DNA of 64,000 nucleotides from Melioribacteraceae bacterium (lineage in GTDB: Bacteria; Bacteroidota; Ignavibacteria; Ignavibacteriales; Melioribacteraceae): the NCBI GenBank assembly GCA_016927595.1, contig JAFGMI010000018.1, positions 161,697 to 225,696 of the forward strand, written 5' to 3'. How positions within the stretch are numbered: the first letter of the stretch is position 1; each line of letters starts with the position of its first letter. This document shows, piece after piece, positions 9,815 to 16,933 of this stretch. Under the pieces are notes generated by a model. The model saw only the letters and a program-made list of their open reading frames with translations, was not told where the DNA came from and made no database searches. Position numbers and translations under genes: made by a program.

Positions 9815-9837
9815 ATGAAAAAGCCCCTCCCGGGGCT
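9815..9837 (-). terminator. Intrinsic terminator for the outer-membrane protein gene
   Basis: The stem AGCCCC/GGGGCT (9822-9827 and 9832-9837) with a 4-base loop is followed on the minus strand by a run of five T. It lies just past the minus-strand stop at 9844. Confidence 0.7.
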
Positions 9838-9843
9838 GAAACA

Positions 9844-10542
9844 TTAAAAGAATAAAGACACACCAAGATGGAACGTCAATAAATCCGTCATTGCTTTTGT
9901 AGGTGTAAAGTAGATTTTACCTTCGTCAAAATCAACTTCGGTGTTTTCGACGGTTACAAACTCAGCTTCACCACCTCTGGTATAACGTACTTTCAGATCG
10001 AGGTAAAGATCGGATGTGGGAAGCGGTGTTAAGCTTATTAAAAAACCTGCTCCTGCTCCATAACTATATGTAAAATCACTGAAACTGTCATCTTTCTGAA
10101 ATTTATCTTCATCAAAATCATAGTCGTCGGTATCGACCATTTTAACAGTTGCATCTGTCCAAAGCAAATTACCACCGCCAAGAATTTCTACATATGGTTT
10201 AAACGGACCGGTGAAAGGAGCAAGCTGCAGAAAAACATGAAACTGAGCCATATTGCTACTCAACTCCGATGATTGCTTAACATCGAAAAAACCATATTTC
10301 ACTTTCTTTTCCTTTTCGCTTGTGGAGAAGACAAGAAAATTTCCACTTAATCCTATTACAATCGGGCTTGTTACCCCCGGTGAAGGAAAAGTGCCCTGTA
10401 ATTGTAAACCAAATCCGATATTATCATTCTGGGTTTTAAATTCTTTCTGAGGCGCACCCACGATAAAACTTCCGCCGAATGTTTGTGAGAACAAGCCGAT
10501 AGGCAGGAAAAATAAAAATGAAGCCAGCAAGATTTTTTTCAT
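9844..10542 (-). CDS. Outer-membrane beta-barrel protein
   Basis: 232 residues with an N-terminal signal peptide (MKKILLASFLFFLPIGLFSQ) cleaved near Ser-Gln. Amphipathic strands with alternating hydrophobic residues follow, ending in HLGVSLFF. The final aromatic residue is typical of proteins inserted by the BAM complex. The pattern fits the small OmpA-like/porin-family barrel group common in this phylum. Glycine-rich strands such as SYGAGAGFLISL support this. No ligand or channel function can be assigned. It has its own terminator, so it is probably monocistronic. Confidence 0.75.
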   Translation of the reverse strand: MKKILLASFLFFLPIGLFSQTFGGSFIVGAPQKEFKTQNDNIGFGLQLQGTFPSPGVTSPIVIGLSGNFLVFSTSEKEKKVKYGFFDVKQSSELSSNMAQFHVFLQLAPFTGPFKPYVEILGGGNLLWTDATVKMVDTDDYDFDEDKFQKDDSFSDFTYSYGAGAGFLISLTPLPTSDLYLDLKVRYTRGGEAEFVTVENTEVDFDEGKIYFTPTKAMTDLLTFHLGVSLFF

Positions 10543-10632
10543 TTCTTCCCCGATAAGTTATTAATCGAATAAAAACGCGAACCTAATATTGCTAAAAAAG
10601 TGTTTTGATTCAAAGACCCGGTGGGAGAATTT

Positions 10633-10667
10633 TTAAAAAAATCGGGGGAGTGATTTTTGGCTCCCCC
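10633..10667 (-). terminator. Intrinsic terminator downstream of the FKBP gene
   Basis: The stem GGGGGAG/CTCCCCC (10644-10650 and 10661-10667) with a 10-base loop is followed on the minus strand by a T-rich run (rc of 10631-10642). It lies directly after the minus-strand gene ending at 10680. Confidence 0.8.
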
Positions 10668-10679
10668 ATACAGACTAAT

Positions 10680-11108
10680 TTATTCTATCTCAATTAATTC
10701 CATCTCAAAGATAAGGGTTTCGCCTGCAAGACTGTGATTGGCATCGAGAGTAACAGTTTCGCCCTTCACATCAGTAACAGTTACAGTTACCACACCGCCG
10801 TCCTGTCTGGTTAAATTATACTGATCCCCCTGTTTCGGATCAACATCGCTGCCGAATTTTTCTTTGGGCACATCAAGAACGAGTTCGTTCATTCTGGGTC
10901 CGTAAGCTTCTTCCGGAGGTATTTCAACCGTTTTTTTCTCTCCAACTGACATATTCAGCACGGCATTGTCGAAACCTGAAATTACCTCGCCTGACCCGAC
11001 CCGGAATTTTAACGGTTCTCTTTCAATCGAAGTGTCAAAGACAGTACCGTTTTTTAATCTGCCTGTATAATGTACCTTGACTGTATTTCCGTTTTGAACA
11101 TTGCTCAT
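10680..11108 (-). CDS. FKBP-type peptidyl-prolyl cis-trans isomerase (SlyD-like)
   Basis: 142 residues from ATG 11108. The FKBP core motifs VKVHYTGRLKNGTVFDTS and the middle part FRVGSGEVISGFDNAVLNMS are followed by an inserted flap domain and GETLIFEMELIEIE at the end, as in SlyD/FKBP with an IF domain. It lacks the His-rich tail of E. coli SlyD. It should speed proline isomerisation and act as a folding helper in the cytoplasm. The ribosome site AAGGAG (11115-11120) touches the ATG at 11114 but is 6 bases from the ATG at 11108, so the latter is the better start. Confidence 0.93.
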   Translation of the reverse strand: MSNVQNGNTVKVHYTGRLKNGTVFDTSIEREPLKFRVGSGEVISGFDNAVLNMSVGEKKTVEIPPEEAYGPRMNELVLDVPKEKFGSDVDPKQGDQYNLTRQDGGVVTVTVTDVKGETVTLDANHSLAGETLIFEMELIEIE

Positions 11109-11350
11109 ACTCATCTCCTTTTATTAAAAAATACAAAACTTAAAAACCATGTATAATAGTTTTAATAATCAAAAATAAACCTGAGGATTTTCGAACGATG
11201 CAGTGTTGGATTATGAAACGAAGATCAAAGGTTAAGTGATTGATTTACACTTTACAAGATACCAAATCTTTAAAAATTATGCCAATAAATGAAAAAATAT
11301 GACGACTCCGCAAAAAGTGCGGGTCAATTGAATAACTATTTGATACTAAC

Positions 11351-11437
11351 TTAATTCGCAGCCAATGCAATAAGACTGCCGAATGTTAATATCAACAGTG
11401 AGAAATAGAATAATATGTTCTTGAAAATTGCGTTCAT
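11351..11437 (-). CDS. Possible small single-span membrane protein
   Basis: 28 codons from ATG 11437 to TAA: MNAIFKNILFYFSLLILTFG, then SLIALAAN. It is a short basic/polar start followed by one clean hydrophobic helix, the usual form of bacterial small membrane proteins. There is no Shine-Dalgarno, but many genes in this window lack one. AT-rich DNA often encodes such stretches by chance, so this is only a candidate. Confidence 0.25.
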   Translation of the reverse strand: MNAIFKNILFYFSLLILTFGSLIALAAN

Positions 11438-11588
11438 AGCCGGGTATATATTTAAAATTAACACTCTATAATCGAAAATAATTTCCTGCTTTTTAGCAAA
11501 AAAAGTTTTTTCTTCTGAATCTTTTTGACGTTTTTTTAATCAAACTTGTTTTAACATTAATACTATTTTAACATTAAATCTTACGGGA

Positions 11589-11605
11589 AAGTATAGCTTA
11601 TACTT
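11589..11605. promoter_or_regulatory. Palindrome in the rhodanese leader region
   Basis: A perfect 7-bp inverted repeat, AAGTATA-GCT-TATACTT, about 225 bases before the rhodanese start. It could be an operator or a promoter -10 region. Two copies of TTTTAACATTAA (18 bases apart) lie just upstream. Confidence 0.35.
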
Positions 11606-11658
11606 ATTTATGAATATAAATGCAACAAAATTTGATTTCTGATAAATGTATTCCCAAC

Positions 11659-11727
11659 ATGGAAGATGTATGCTGTCCATCGTACGGTTTTCAAGACAAC
11701 GGGAAACTAATATCAACATTAAGTTAA
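11659..11727 (+). CDS. Possible upstream (leader) peptide with Cys-Cys
   Basis: A 22-codon frame, MEDVCCPSYGFQDNGKLIST then LS and a stop, lies in the leader of the rhodanese gene 101 bases before its start. A Cys-Cys pair in a short leader peptide before a sulfur-transfer gene recalls the cysteine-responsive leader peptides described in Actinobacteria. That is an analogy only. No ribosome site is obvious, so confidence is low. Confidence 0.2.
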   Translation: MEDVCCPSYGFQDNGKLISTLS

Positions 11728-11828
11728 TCGACGGGTAGTCCGCAGTTGTACTGACAGAAACCGCGGAATACTAGTTTAAGCATGAAGCTATTTATCCGGT
11801 TCATACGGATTGAATTGAGGGTAAAGTA

Positions 11829-12227
11829 ATGAGATTAAGAAACCTATTATTAATTATTTTAATTACTGCTATACATGCAGTAAGCTGCGCTCAGAATTCA
11901 GAATCAGAATCTATCACCGTGGACAGTTTAAAACAGCGTATGAACAATGATTCTACACTGGTCATCCTGGATGTAAGAACCAAAGCCGAACTGAGCGGCC
12001 CGCTTGGTCATCTAGACGGAGTAATTCACATCCCTGTGCATGAATTGCACAACAGAATTACCGAGCTGAATAAATTTAAGGAGAAAGAAATAGCCGTTAT
12101 TTGCAGAACAGGAAACAGATCGGGGGCAGCCACTGCATTATTAAACAACAAAGGTTATAAAGCGTTGAATGTTCTCGGAGGTATGGTAGAGTGGAGGAAT
12201 AAGTTCGGGTACGAGGAAAAAAAATAA
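11829..12227 (+). CDS. Rhodanese-domain lipoprotein (sulfur transfer)
   Basis: 132 residues. The lipoprotein signal ends HAVSC (Cys 20 would be lipidated), so the protein should sit on the periplasmic face of a membrane. A single rhodanese domain follows, with LVILDVRTKAEL and the active-site Cys 92 in ICRTGNRSG. Single-domain periplasmic rhodaneses carry persulfide sulfur; the donor and acceptor are unknown. A ribosome site GAGGG precedes the ATG at 11829. The gene is convergent with phoU (17-bp gap) and is preceded by an unusually long leader. Confidence 0.9.
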   Translation: MRLRNLLLIILITAIHAVSCAQNSESESITVDSLKQRMNNDSTLVILDVRTKAELSGPLGHLDGVIHIPVHELHNRITELNKFKEKEIAVICRTGNRSGAATALLNNKGYKALNVLGGMVEWRNKFGYEEKK

Positions 12228-12243
12228 ACAAATTTAATAGTTG

Positions 12244-12927
12244 TTAAATGTCATCCAGAGAGTTGATGTCATCGCTATCCAGATGTTTCAGACTTTTTGA
12301 GCTAACAATAAAATAAACCTCTTTACCTATATTAGTTGCATGATCTCCAATACGCTCAAGTTCCTCGAGAATTGAATTAATTTTCATCGCCTCATCAATT
12401 ATTGCAGGATCTTCCTTCATAATTTCAACCAATTTGTTCTGGCTGAAATCAACCAATCGGTCAAGATTCTCTTCATGAACAAACAGATTTTTTGCCAGGT
12501 CGGTATCGTTATTTATAAACGAATCGAATGCAAGTTTGAGCATATGTTTAATTTCACCGGCAATCTTTTCAAATTTAATATTAGATAGTATTTTGTCCTG
12601 CAGTTTCAGTTCATCGGCAGTTCTTGATATATTAACAGCCAGGTCTCCGATTCTTTCCAGATTAATATTTATTTTCATCGCCGATAGCAGCAGTCTTAAA
12701 TCAACAGCAACCGGTTGATTAAGAGCGATAATTCTGTGTATTATTCTGTCAATTTTTAAATCAAATTTATCTACTCTCCGGTCTGCAATTTCTATTTCAT
12801 TAACAACGGTATTTTTTCCCGAAACAATTTCTTCAATTGCCTTATCGACCTGATCGTCAACCAGACTGCACATTTTTATCAGCCTTGTTTTCAATTTTTC
12901 GATATGAATATCAATCGGTCTTTCCAT
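12244..12927 (-). CDS. phoU: Phosphate transport regulator PhoU
   Basis: 227 residues forming the two three-helix bundles of PhoU. The repeated metal-binding motifs are seen as NINLERIGDLAVNISR (about 90-105) and ILEELERIGDHATNIGKEV (about 190-205). PhoU links the Pst transporter to the PhoR kinase and limits phosphate uptake. It is the last gene of the pst operon, 7 bp after pstB. No PhoR/PhoB pair lies in the window. Confidence 0.97.
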   Translation of the reverse strand: MERPIDIHIEKLKTRLIKMCSLVDDQVDKAIEEIVSGKNTVVNEIEIADRRVDKFDLKIDRIIHRIIALNQPVAVDLRLLLSAMKININLERIGDLAVNISRTADELKLQDKILSNIKFEKIAGEIKHMLKLAFDSFINNDTDLAKNLFVHEENLDRLVDFSQNKLVEIMKEDPAIIDEAMKINSILEELERIGDHATNIGKEVYFIVSSKSLKHLDSDDINSLDDI

Positions 12928-12934
12928 ATTCTTT

Positions 12935-13693
12935 TTACCCGAATCTTCCTGTAATATAATCTTCCGTTTGTTTATTGATCGGATTAGTGAACATTTTAGG
13001 TGTCCTTCCGAATTCTATCAGCTGTCCCATATATAAAAAAGCCGTGTAATCGCTTACCCTTGCTGCCTGCTGCATGTTATGAGTAACAAGTAATATGGTA
13101 TATTCGTTCTTCAACTCTAAGATCAGCTCTTCAATTTTTGCGGTTGAAATCGGATCAAGCGCACTAGCCGGTTCGTCCATTAACAGTATACTCGGCTCTG
13201 CTGCTAAAGTACGGGCGATACAAAGTCTCTGCTGCTGACCAGCAGACAAGTTAAGGGCGTTAGAGTTTAATTTGTCTTTTATTTCCTTCCAGATTGCAGC
13301 CTGAGTGCATACTCTTTCAACAATTTCATCTAGAATACCTTTTTCATTAATACCCTGAAGCGTAGGGGCAAATACGATATTTTCGTAAATCGATTTCGGG
13401 AACAGATTCGAGTTTTGAAATACCATACCAACTAGTTTGCGCAGTTTAACCAGATCGATATTCTTATCATAAATATTGATACCGTCAATAAGCACTTCCC
13501 CTTTATGTAAAAATCCTTTTATCAGTTCATTCATTCTGTTTATAGTACGCAAAAGACTCGTTTTGCCGCAACCAGAAGGACCTATAATCGAAGTAACCTT
13601 GTTTGATTGAATTTCAAGGTTAATTTTATTTAATGCCTGAACGTAATTGAAGAAAACGCTTAAATTTTTTATTTCAATCTTGGTATCCTTCAT
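12935..13693 (-). CDS. pstB: Phosphate ABC transporter ATP-binding protein
   Basis: 252 residues. Walker A is [11 protein letters not shown] (about 38-48), the ABC signature is [16 protein letters not shown] (the second Gly of LSGGQ is Ala here) and Walker B is [13 protein letters not shown], followed by the switch His in [10 protein letters not shown]. PstB powers phosphate import through PstC/PstA at the inner membrane. It follows pstA by 5 bp in the operon. Confidence 0.97.
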   Translation of the reverse strand: MKDTKIEIKNLSVFFNYVQALNKINLEIQSNKVTSIIGPSGCGKTSLLRTINRMNELIKGFLHKGEVLIDGINIYDKNIDLVKLRKLVGMVFQNSNLFPKSIYENIVFAPTLQGINEKGILDEIVERVCTQAAIWKEIKDKLNSNALNLSAGQQQRLCIARTLAAEPSILLMDEPASALDPISTAKIEELILELKNEYTILLVTHNMQQAARVSDYTAFLYMGQLIEFGRTPKMFTNPINKQTEDYITGRFG

Positions 13694-13698
13694 TTTGA

Positions 13699-14685
13699 TT
13701 AATATCCTCTAAGTCCTTCCAGATTTTTCCTGAATTTAATTCTGTAGATTATCGCTGTCATATTAAGTAAGAGCGTAAGAAACACCAAAACTGTTGCTGT
13801 ACCATATTGCAGTGGTTTAGTTAAAGTCGGGTTGGTTGATTGGGTTGTTAAAACAAAAATATGATACGAAAGGTACATAAATTGTTCGGCAGGATTAATC
13901 ATTGGAATTGCAAACAGACCCAGATCGAGATAAGTAACAGGCAGGTCGGGTAAAAAGAATGCACAACCCAAAAACAGTAGTGGGGCAGTCTCCCCGGCTG
14001 CTCTGCTAATCGAGAGTATTATTCCAGTAAGAATACCGGATCTTGCCTGTGGAAGCACGATTGTTTTTATCATTTCCCACCTAGTACTGCCCAGACTTAT
14101 CGCAGCATATCTCTGGATATCCGGAACAGATTTAAGAGCTTCTACGGTTGTAACAATAATTAGTGGCAGGACAAGAACTCCCAGTGTTGCCGAAGCCCAC
14201 AGCATTGCAGGTTTACCCAGCAGCATCCCGGTGTTAAAAACTTCGTCGAGGTTTTTACCAACAAACAAAACGAAAAATCCGAGTCCGAACAGTCCTATCA
14301 CAATTGAAGGAACACCTGCAAGTGTATTTATGCTTATGGTTATTATTCTAGCCAGCCAACGGTCTTTTATATATTCATTAATATAAACTGCTGCAAATAT
14401 CCCAAGAGGAACGGTTATTACTATCATCAGAAAAATCACCGCAAGCGTACCAAAAACTGCCGGTCCAATACCGCCTTCAGTCATATTATTCCTGGGAGCA
14501 GACAGGAGGAATTCCCAGTTAATTACCTTAATACCATTAGCGAATATATACATGAGAACTGAAGCAAGCAGCAGTACAACTGTATACGAAATTATTCTTA
14601 TTCCAAGTATTGGAATGTTGCCGGTGAAATTCTTTTTAAACTCTCCGGTATGGTTGGGTTTCAATATTTCAGCTGCATTTTTCAA
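13699..14685 (-). CDS. pstA: Phosphate ABC transporter permease PstA
   Basis: 328 residues with six or more membrane helices and the coupling-helix region [20 protein letters not shown] typical of ABC importer permeases. It forms the channel with PstC. The start is TTG, overlapping the pstC stop in a TTGA arrangement, so the two are probably translationally coupled. The C-terminal [10 protein letters not shown] is cytoplasmic. Confidence 0.96.
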   Translation of the reverse strand: MKNAAEILKPNHTGEFKKNFTGNIPILGIRIISYTVVLLLASVLMYIFANGIKVINWEFLLSAPRNNMTEGGIGPAVFGTLAVIFLMIVITVPLGIFAAVYINEYIKDRWLARIITISINTLAGVPSIVIGLFGLGFFVLFVGKNLDEVFNTGMLLGKPAMLWASATLGVLVLPLIIVTTVEALKSVPDIQRYAAISLGSTRWEMIKTIVLPQARSGILTGIILSISRAAGETAPLLFLGCAFFLPDLPVTYLDLGLFAIPMINPAEQFMYLSYHIFVLTTQSTNPTLTKPLQYGTATVLVFLTLLLNMTAIIYRIKFRKNLEGLRGY

Positions 14686-15632
14686 TATAAATGAAATCGC
14701 TTTTTCATCTTGTTAAGAAATAATTCTGCCAGAAGATTCATTAATAAAGTCACAGCAAACAGGATAAGTCCAATAAAAAACAGACTGAAATAGTGAGCCG
14801 AATTAACTGAAACTTCACCCATCTCTGCAGCGATTGTTGCGCTGATTGTGCGAACACTGCTGAATATATCCACGGTAATAATAGCTGCATTTCCCGAAGC
14901 CATAAGAACAATCATTGTCTCTCCAATAGCCCTGCCGAATCCCAGAATAACCGATGCAGATACACCGCTTAATGCAGTAGGGAAAATAACTTTACTGATT
15001 GTCTGCCATTTACTGGCGCCGAGAGAGTACGCAGCCATTCTAATATCGTTCGGAATCGACTTTAATGCCTCATCAGTCAGAGATGCGATAATCGGAATAA
15101 CAATGATGGATAATCCAAGCGATGCAAGGAATGCATTCAACCTGCTGGGCGGATTGATAGTATCTTGTATAAGTGTCGCAGCAACCACCAGCATGAAAAA
15201 CCCCACAACTACCGTGGGGATGCCTGCAAATACCTCTATTATCGGTTTGAGAAATTCCCTTACACCCGTTGATGCGATTTCCGACAAGTATACTCCGAGT
15301 ACGACGCCGAAGAATGTAGAAATGATAGTGGCGGGTACCGCAGTTAAAAAACTTCCTATCAATAAAGGAACTATTGAATACCTTGCCGGATCAGATGTCG
15401 GGTACCATTCATAAACTGCTTCGGATTTCAGATTTATACTTATAAATTCGAAGGGATTTATGAGCATAAAAACATTAAGAGCTTCTCTAATCAAAAAGAA
15501 GAATATAAGAAGTATTAAAATGGCGGCGAACAATCCGTTCAGACGAAAGAAAATTTCAATAAATTTTTCTTTTATCCGATTTAATTCTGCCTTATTTGAA
15601 GTATGAATTAATGGTTTATCATTCATTATCAT
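14682..15632 (-). CDS. pstC: Phosphate ABC transporter permease PstC
   Basis: 316 residues (314 from the second ATG at 15626). Membrane helices and the coupling motif AAYSLGASKWQTISKVIFPT identify the PstC permease. The large periplasmic loop between helices 1 and 2 (about 60-85, EAVYEWYPTSDPARY) is a usual feature of PstC. The first codons overlap the end of pstS by 8-14 bases, consistent with one transcript. Confidence 0.96.
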   Translation of the reverse strand: MIMNDKPLIHTSNKAELNRIKEKFIEIFFRLNGLFAAILILLIFFFLIREALNVFMLINPFEFISINLKSEAVYEWYPTSDPARYSIVPLLIGSFLTAVPATIISTFFGVVLGVYLSEIASTGVREFLKPIIEVFAGIPTVVVGFFMLVVAATLIQDTINPPSRLNAFLASLGLSIIVIPIIASLTDEALKSIPNDIRMAAYSLGASKWQTISKVIFPTALSGVSASVILGFGRAIGETMIVLMASGNAAIITVDIFSSVRTISATIAAEMGEVSVNSAHYFSLFFIGLILFAVTLLMNLLAELFLNKMKKRFHLY

Positions 15633-16521
15633 AATAAGATTGTTCGAGAGGAATGTATTCCATTTCTTTTACAATTTTCTGCCCAACTTCCGATTGTATG
15701 AATTTAATAAATTTCTCTACTTTTCCTGAAGGTGTACCGTTAGTGTAAATGTATAAATATCTTGATAGCGGGTATGTCCTTTCTCTAACGATTTCATAAT
15801 CGGGTTGATGTTTCAGTACAGGATTAAACGCTTTATGCTGTGGATCGACTTTGACCGACACTATTTTAACATCATCACGTAGAGCAAAATAACCAATTCC
15901 TCCAAAACCAATTCCCCTCCTGTCTCTTGAAACTGCTTCAGCTAGTGCGGCGGTCCCCTGAAGAACCTGCATACCGGTAGAAAACTCTTTTACACTGCCA
16001 GAACTATCAGTATTCAGAACATTCTGCTTAAAAAATTCGTAAGTGCCACTGCTGTTTTCTCTGCCGTACAAAACAATTTTACCGGGTTCACCACCGAGTT
16101 CATTCCAATTCTGTATTTCACCGGAAAAAATATTTTTTAACTGTATGAGGGAAAGAGAATCTACGCTATTTTCAGGATTAACAATAATAGCTATACCGTC
16201 CAGAGCTACTTTATGCTGAACAGGATTCACCCCGAATTCAGCTGCTCTCTTGATTTCAACATCCTTCAATTCTCTGCTTATGTTGGCAATATGTGCGGTA
16301 TTGTTCAACAAAGCAGCAATACCGTTTCCGGAACCTCCACCGGTAACTTGAATTGATACTTCGGGATTAATCTTCATATAACTTTCTGCCCAACGCAATG
16401 TTAGGTTAACCATTGTATCCGAACCCTTAATAGTAATTATATCCCTGGGGGACAAATTCTCAACTTTGCAGCTGTAGAACATCAAAAACAGAAGAAATAA
16501 TATTCTATTGTAATAGGTCAT
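15619..16521 (-). CDS. pstS: Phosphate-binding lipoprotein PstS
   Basis: 300 residues with a lipobox ending FYSC, so it is likely anchored to the membrane. Phosphate-binding elements are ITIKGSDTM, GGGSGNGIAALL and ENSSGTYEFF. It is the first gene of pstSCAB-phoU and captures phosphate in the periplasm. The promoter should lie in 16522-16717. There the inverted repeat TTAAC-N5-GTTAA (16589-16603) may be a regulator site, but I cannot match it to a known Pho box. Confidence 0.96.
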   Translation of the reverse strand: MTYYNRILFLLFLMFYSCKVENLSPRDIITIKGSDTMVNLTLRWAESYMKINPEVSIQVTGGGSGNGIAALLNNTAHIANISRELKDVEIKRAAEFGVNPVQHKVALDGIAIIVNPENSVDSLSLIQLKNIFSGEIQNWNELGGEPGKIVLYGRENSSGTYEFFKQNVLNTDSSGSVKEFSTGMQVLQGTAALAEAVSRDRRGIGFGGIGYFALRDDVKIVSVKVDPQHKAFNPVLKHQPDYEIVRERTYPLSRYLYIYTNGTPSGKVEKFIKFIQSEVGQKIVKEMEYIPLEQSYYDNE

Positions 16522-16588
16522 TTCAAAACTTTAAAAAGATGGAAATTAAAAAATAATAATAAAAAATCCCTTTTTGAGCCATTCCATA

Positions 16589-16603
16589 TTAACATTTGGT
16601 TAA
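16589..16603. promoter_or_regulatory. Inverted repeat between pstS and the symporter genes
   Basis: TTAAC-ATTTG-GTTAA is a perfect 5-bp inverted repeat in the divergent intergenic region, 68 bases upstream of the pstS start and 115 bases upstream of the plus-strand gene. The same TTAACATT core occurs twice at 11551-11576 upstream of the rhodanese gene. A shared regulator is possible but unproven. Confidence 0.25.
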
Positions 16604-16717
16604 ATTTTGTTCAAACAGCAATTCATTTAATATAAAAAACCAAATTTATTTGCAACTGTAACCTGCCTTCTTTAATTTTGATGCGTTTATGATCATATAA
16701 CTGGAACGGTATACAAT

Positions 16718-16930
16718 ATGCCATCTTTTTTCGATTCATGGTTGCCATTTTTTTATTTGTATGGAATAGGCGGATTATTTTTTGTGCTGGGCTTAGTAAT
16801 TATAAGAAGAAGCGGTGCAATTGATATGAAAAAAAGAAAGCACAGGTTCTGGTTCAGAGTATTAATCGGCGGATTTATTTATTTCGCATTAATTCATGCC
16901 TTGGGAATAATAGCAGCATTATACTGGTAA
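16718..16930 (+). CDS. Small two-helix membrane protein paired with a sodium-solute symporter
   Basis: 70 residues: helix 1 at about 10-28 (FFYLYGIGGLFFVLGLVII), a basic loop (MKKRKHRFW) and helix 2 at about 45-68. It is directly followed, after 3 bases, by the SSS symporter gene. Small membrane partners next to sodium-solute symporters are known, for example in the PanF and acetate symporter families, and this is probably such a subunit. The start ATG 16718 is the only candidate with a full first helix. Confidence 0.75.
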   Translation: MPSFFDSWLPFFYLYGIGGLFFVLGLVIIRRSGAIDMKKRKHRFWFRVLIGGFIYFALIHALGIIAALYW

Positions 16931-16933
16931 AAC

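Larger units (their letters stand above)
11115..11828. other. Long intergenic region between FKBP and rhodanese genes
   Basis: About 700 bases without a large gene. It holds a possible 28-residue membrane peptide (minus strand), direct repeats TTTTAACATTAA (11549-11560 and 11567-11578), a palindrome (11589-11605), a 22-codon upstream frame (11659-11727) and GC-rich short hairpins near 11735-11770. The part from about 11600 looks like the long 5' leader of the rhodanese gene. Confidence 0.5.

Noticed and set aside
14848..15414. A 188-codon open frame on the plus strand inside pstC
   Set aside because: It lies antisense to a clear permease gene, and its sequence has no recognisable family.
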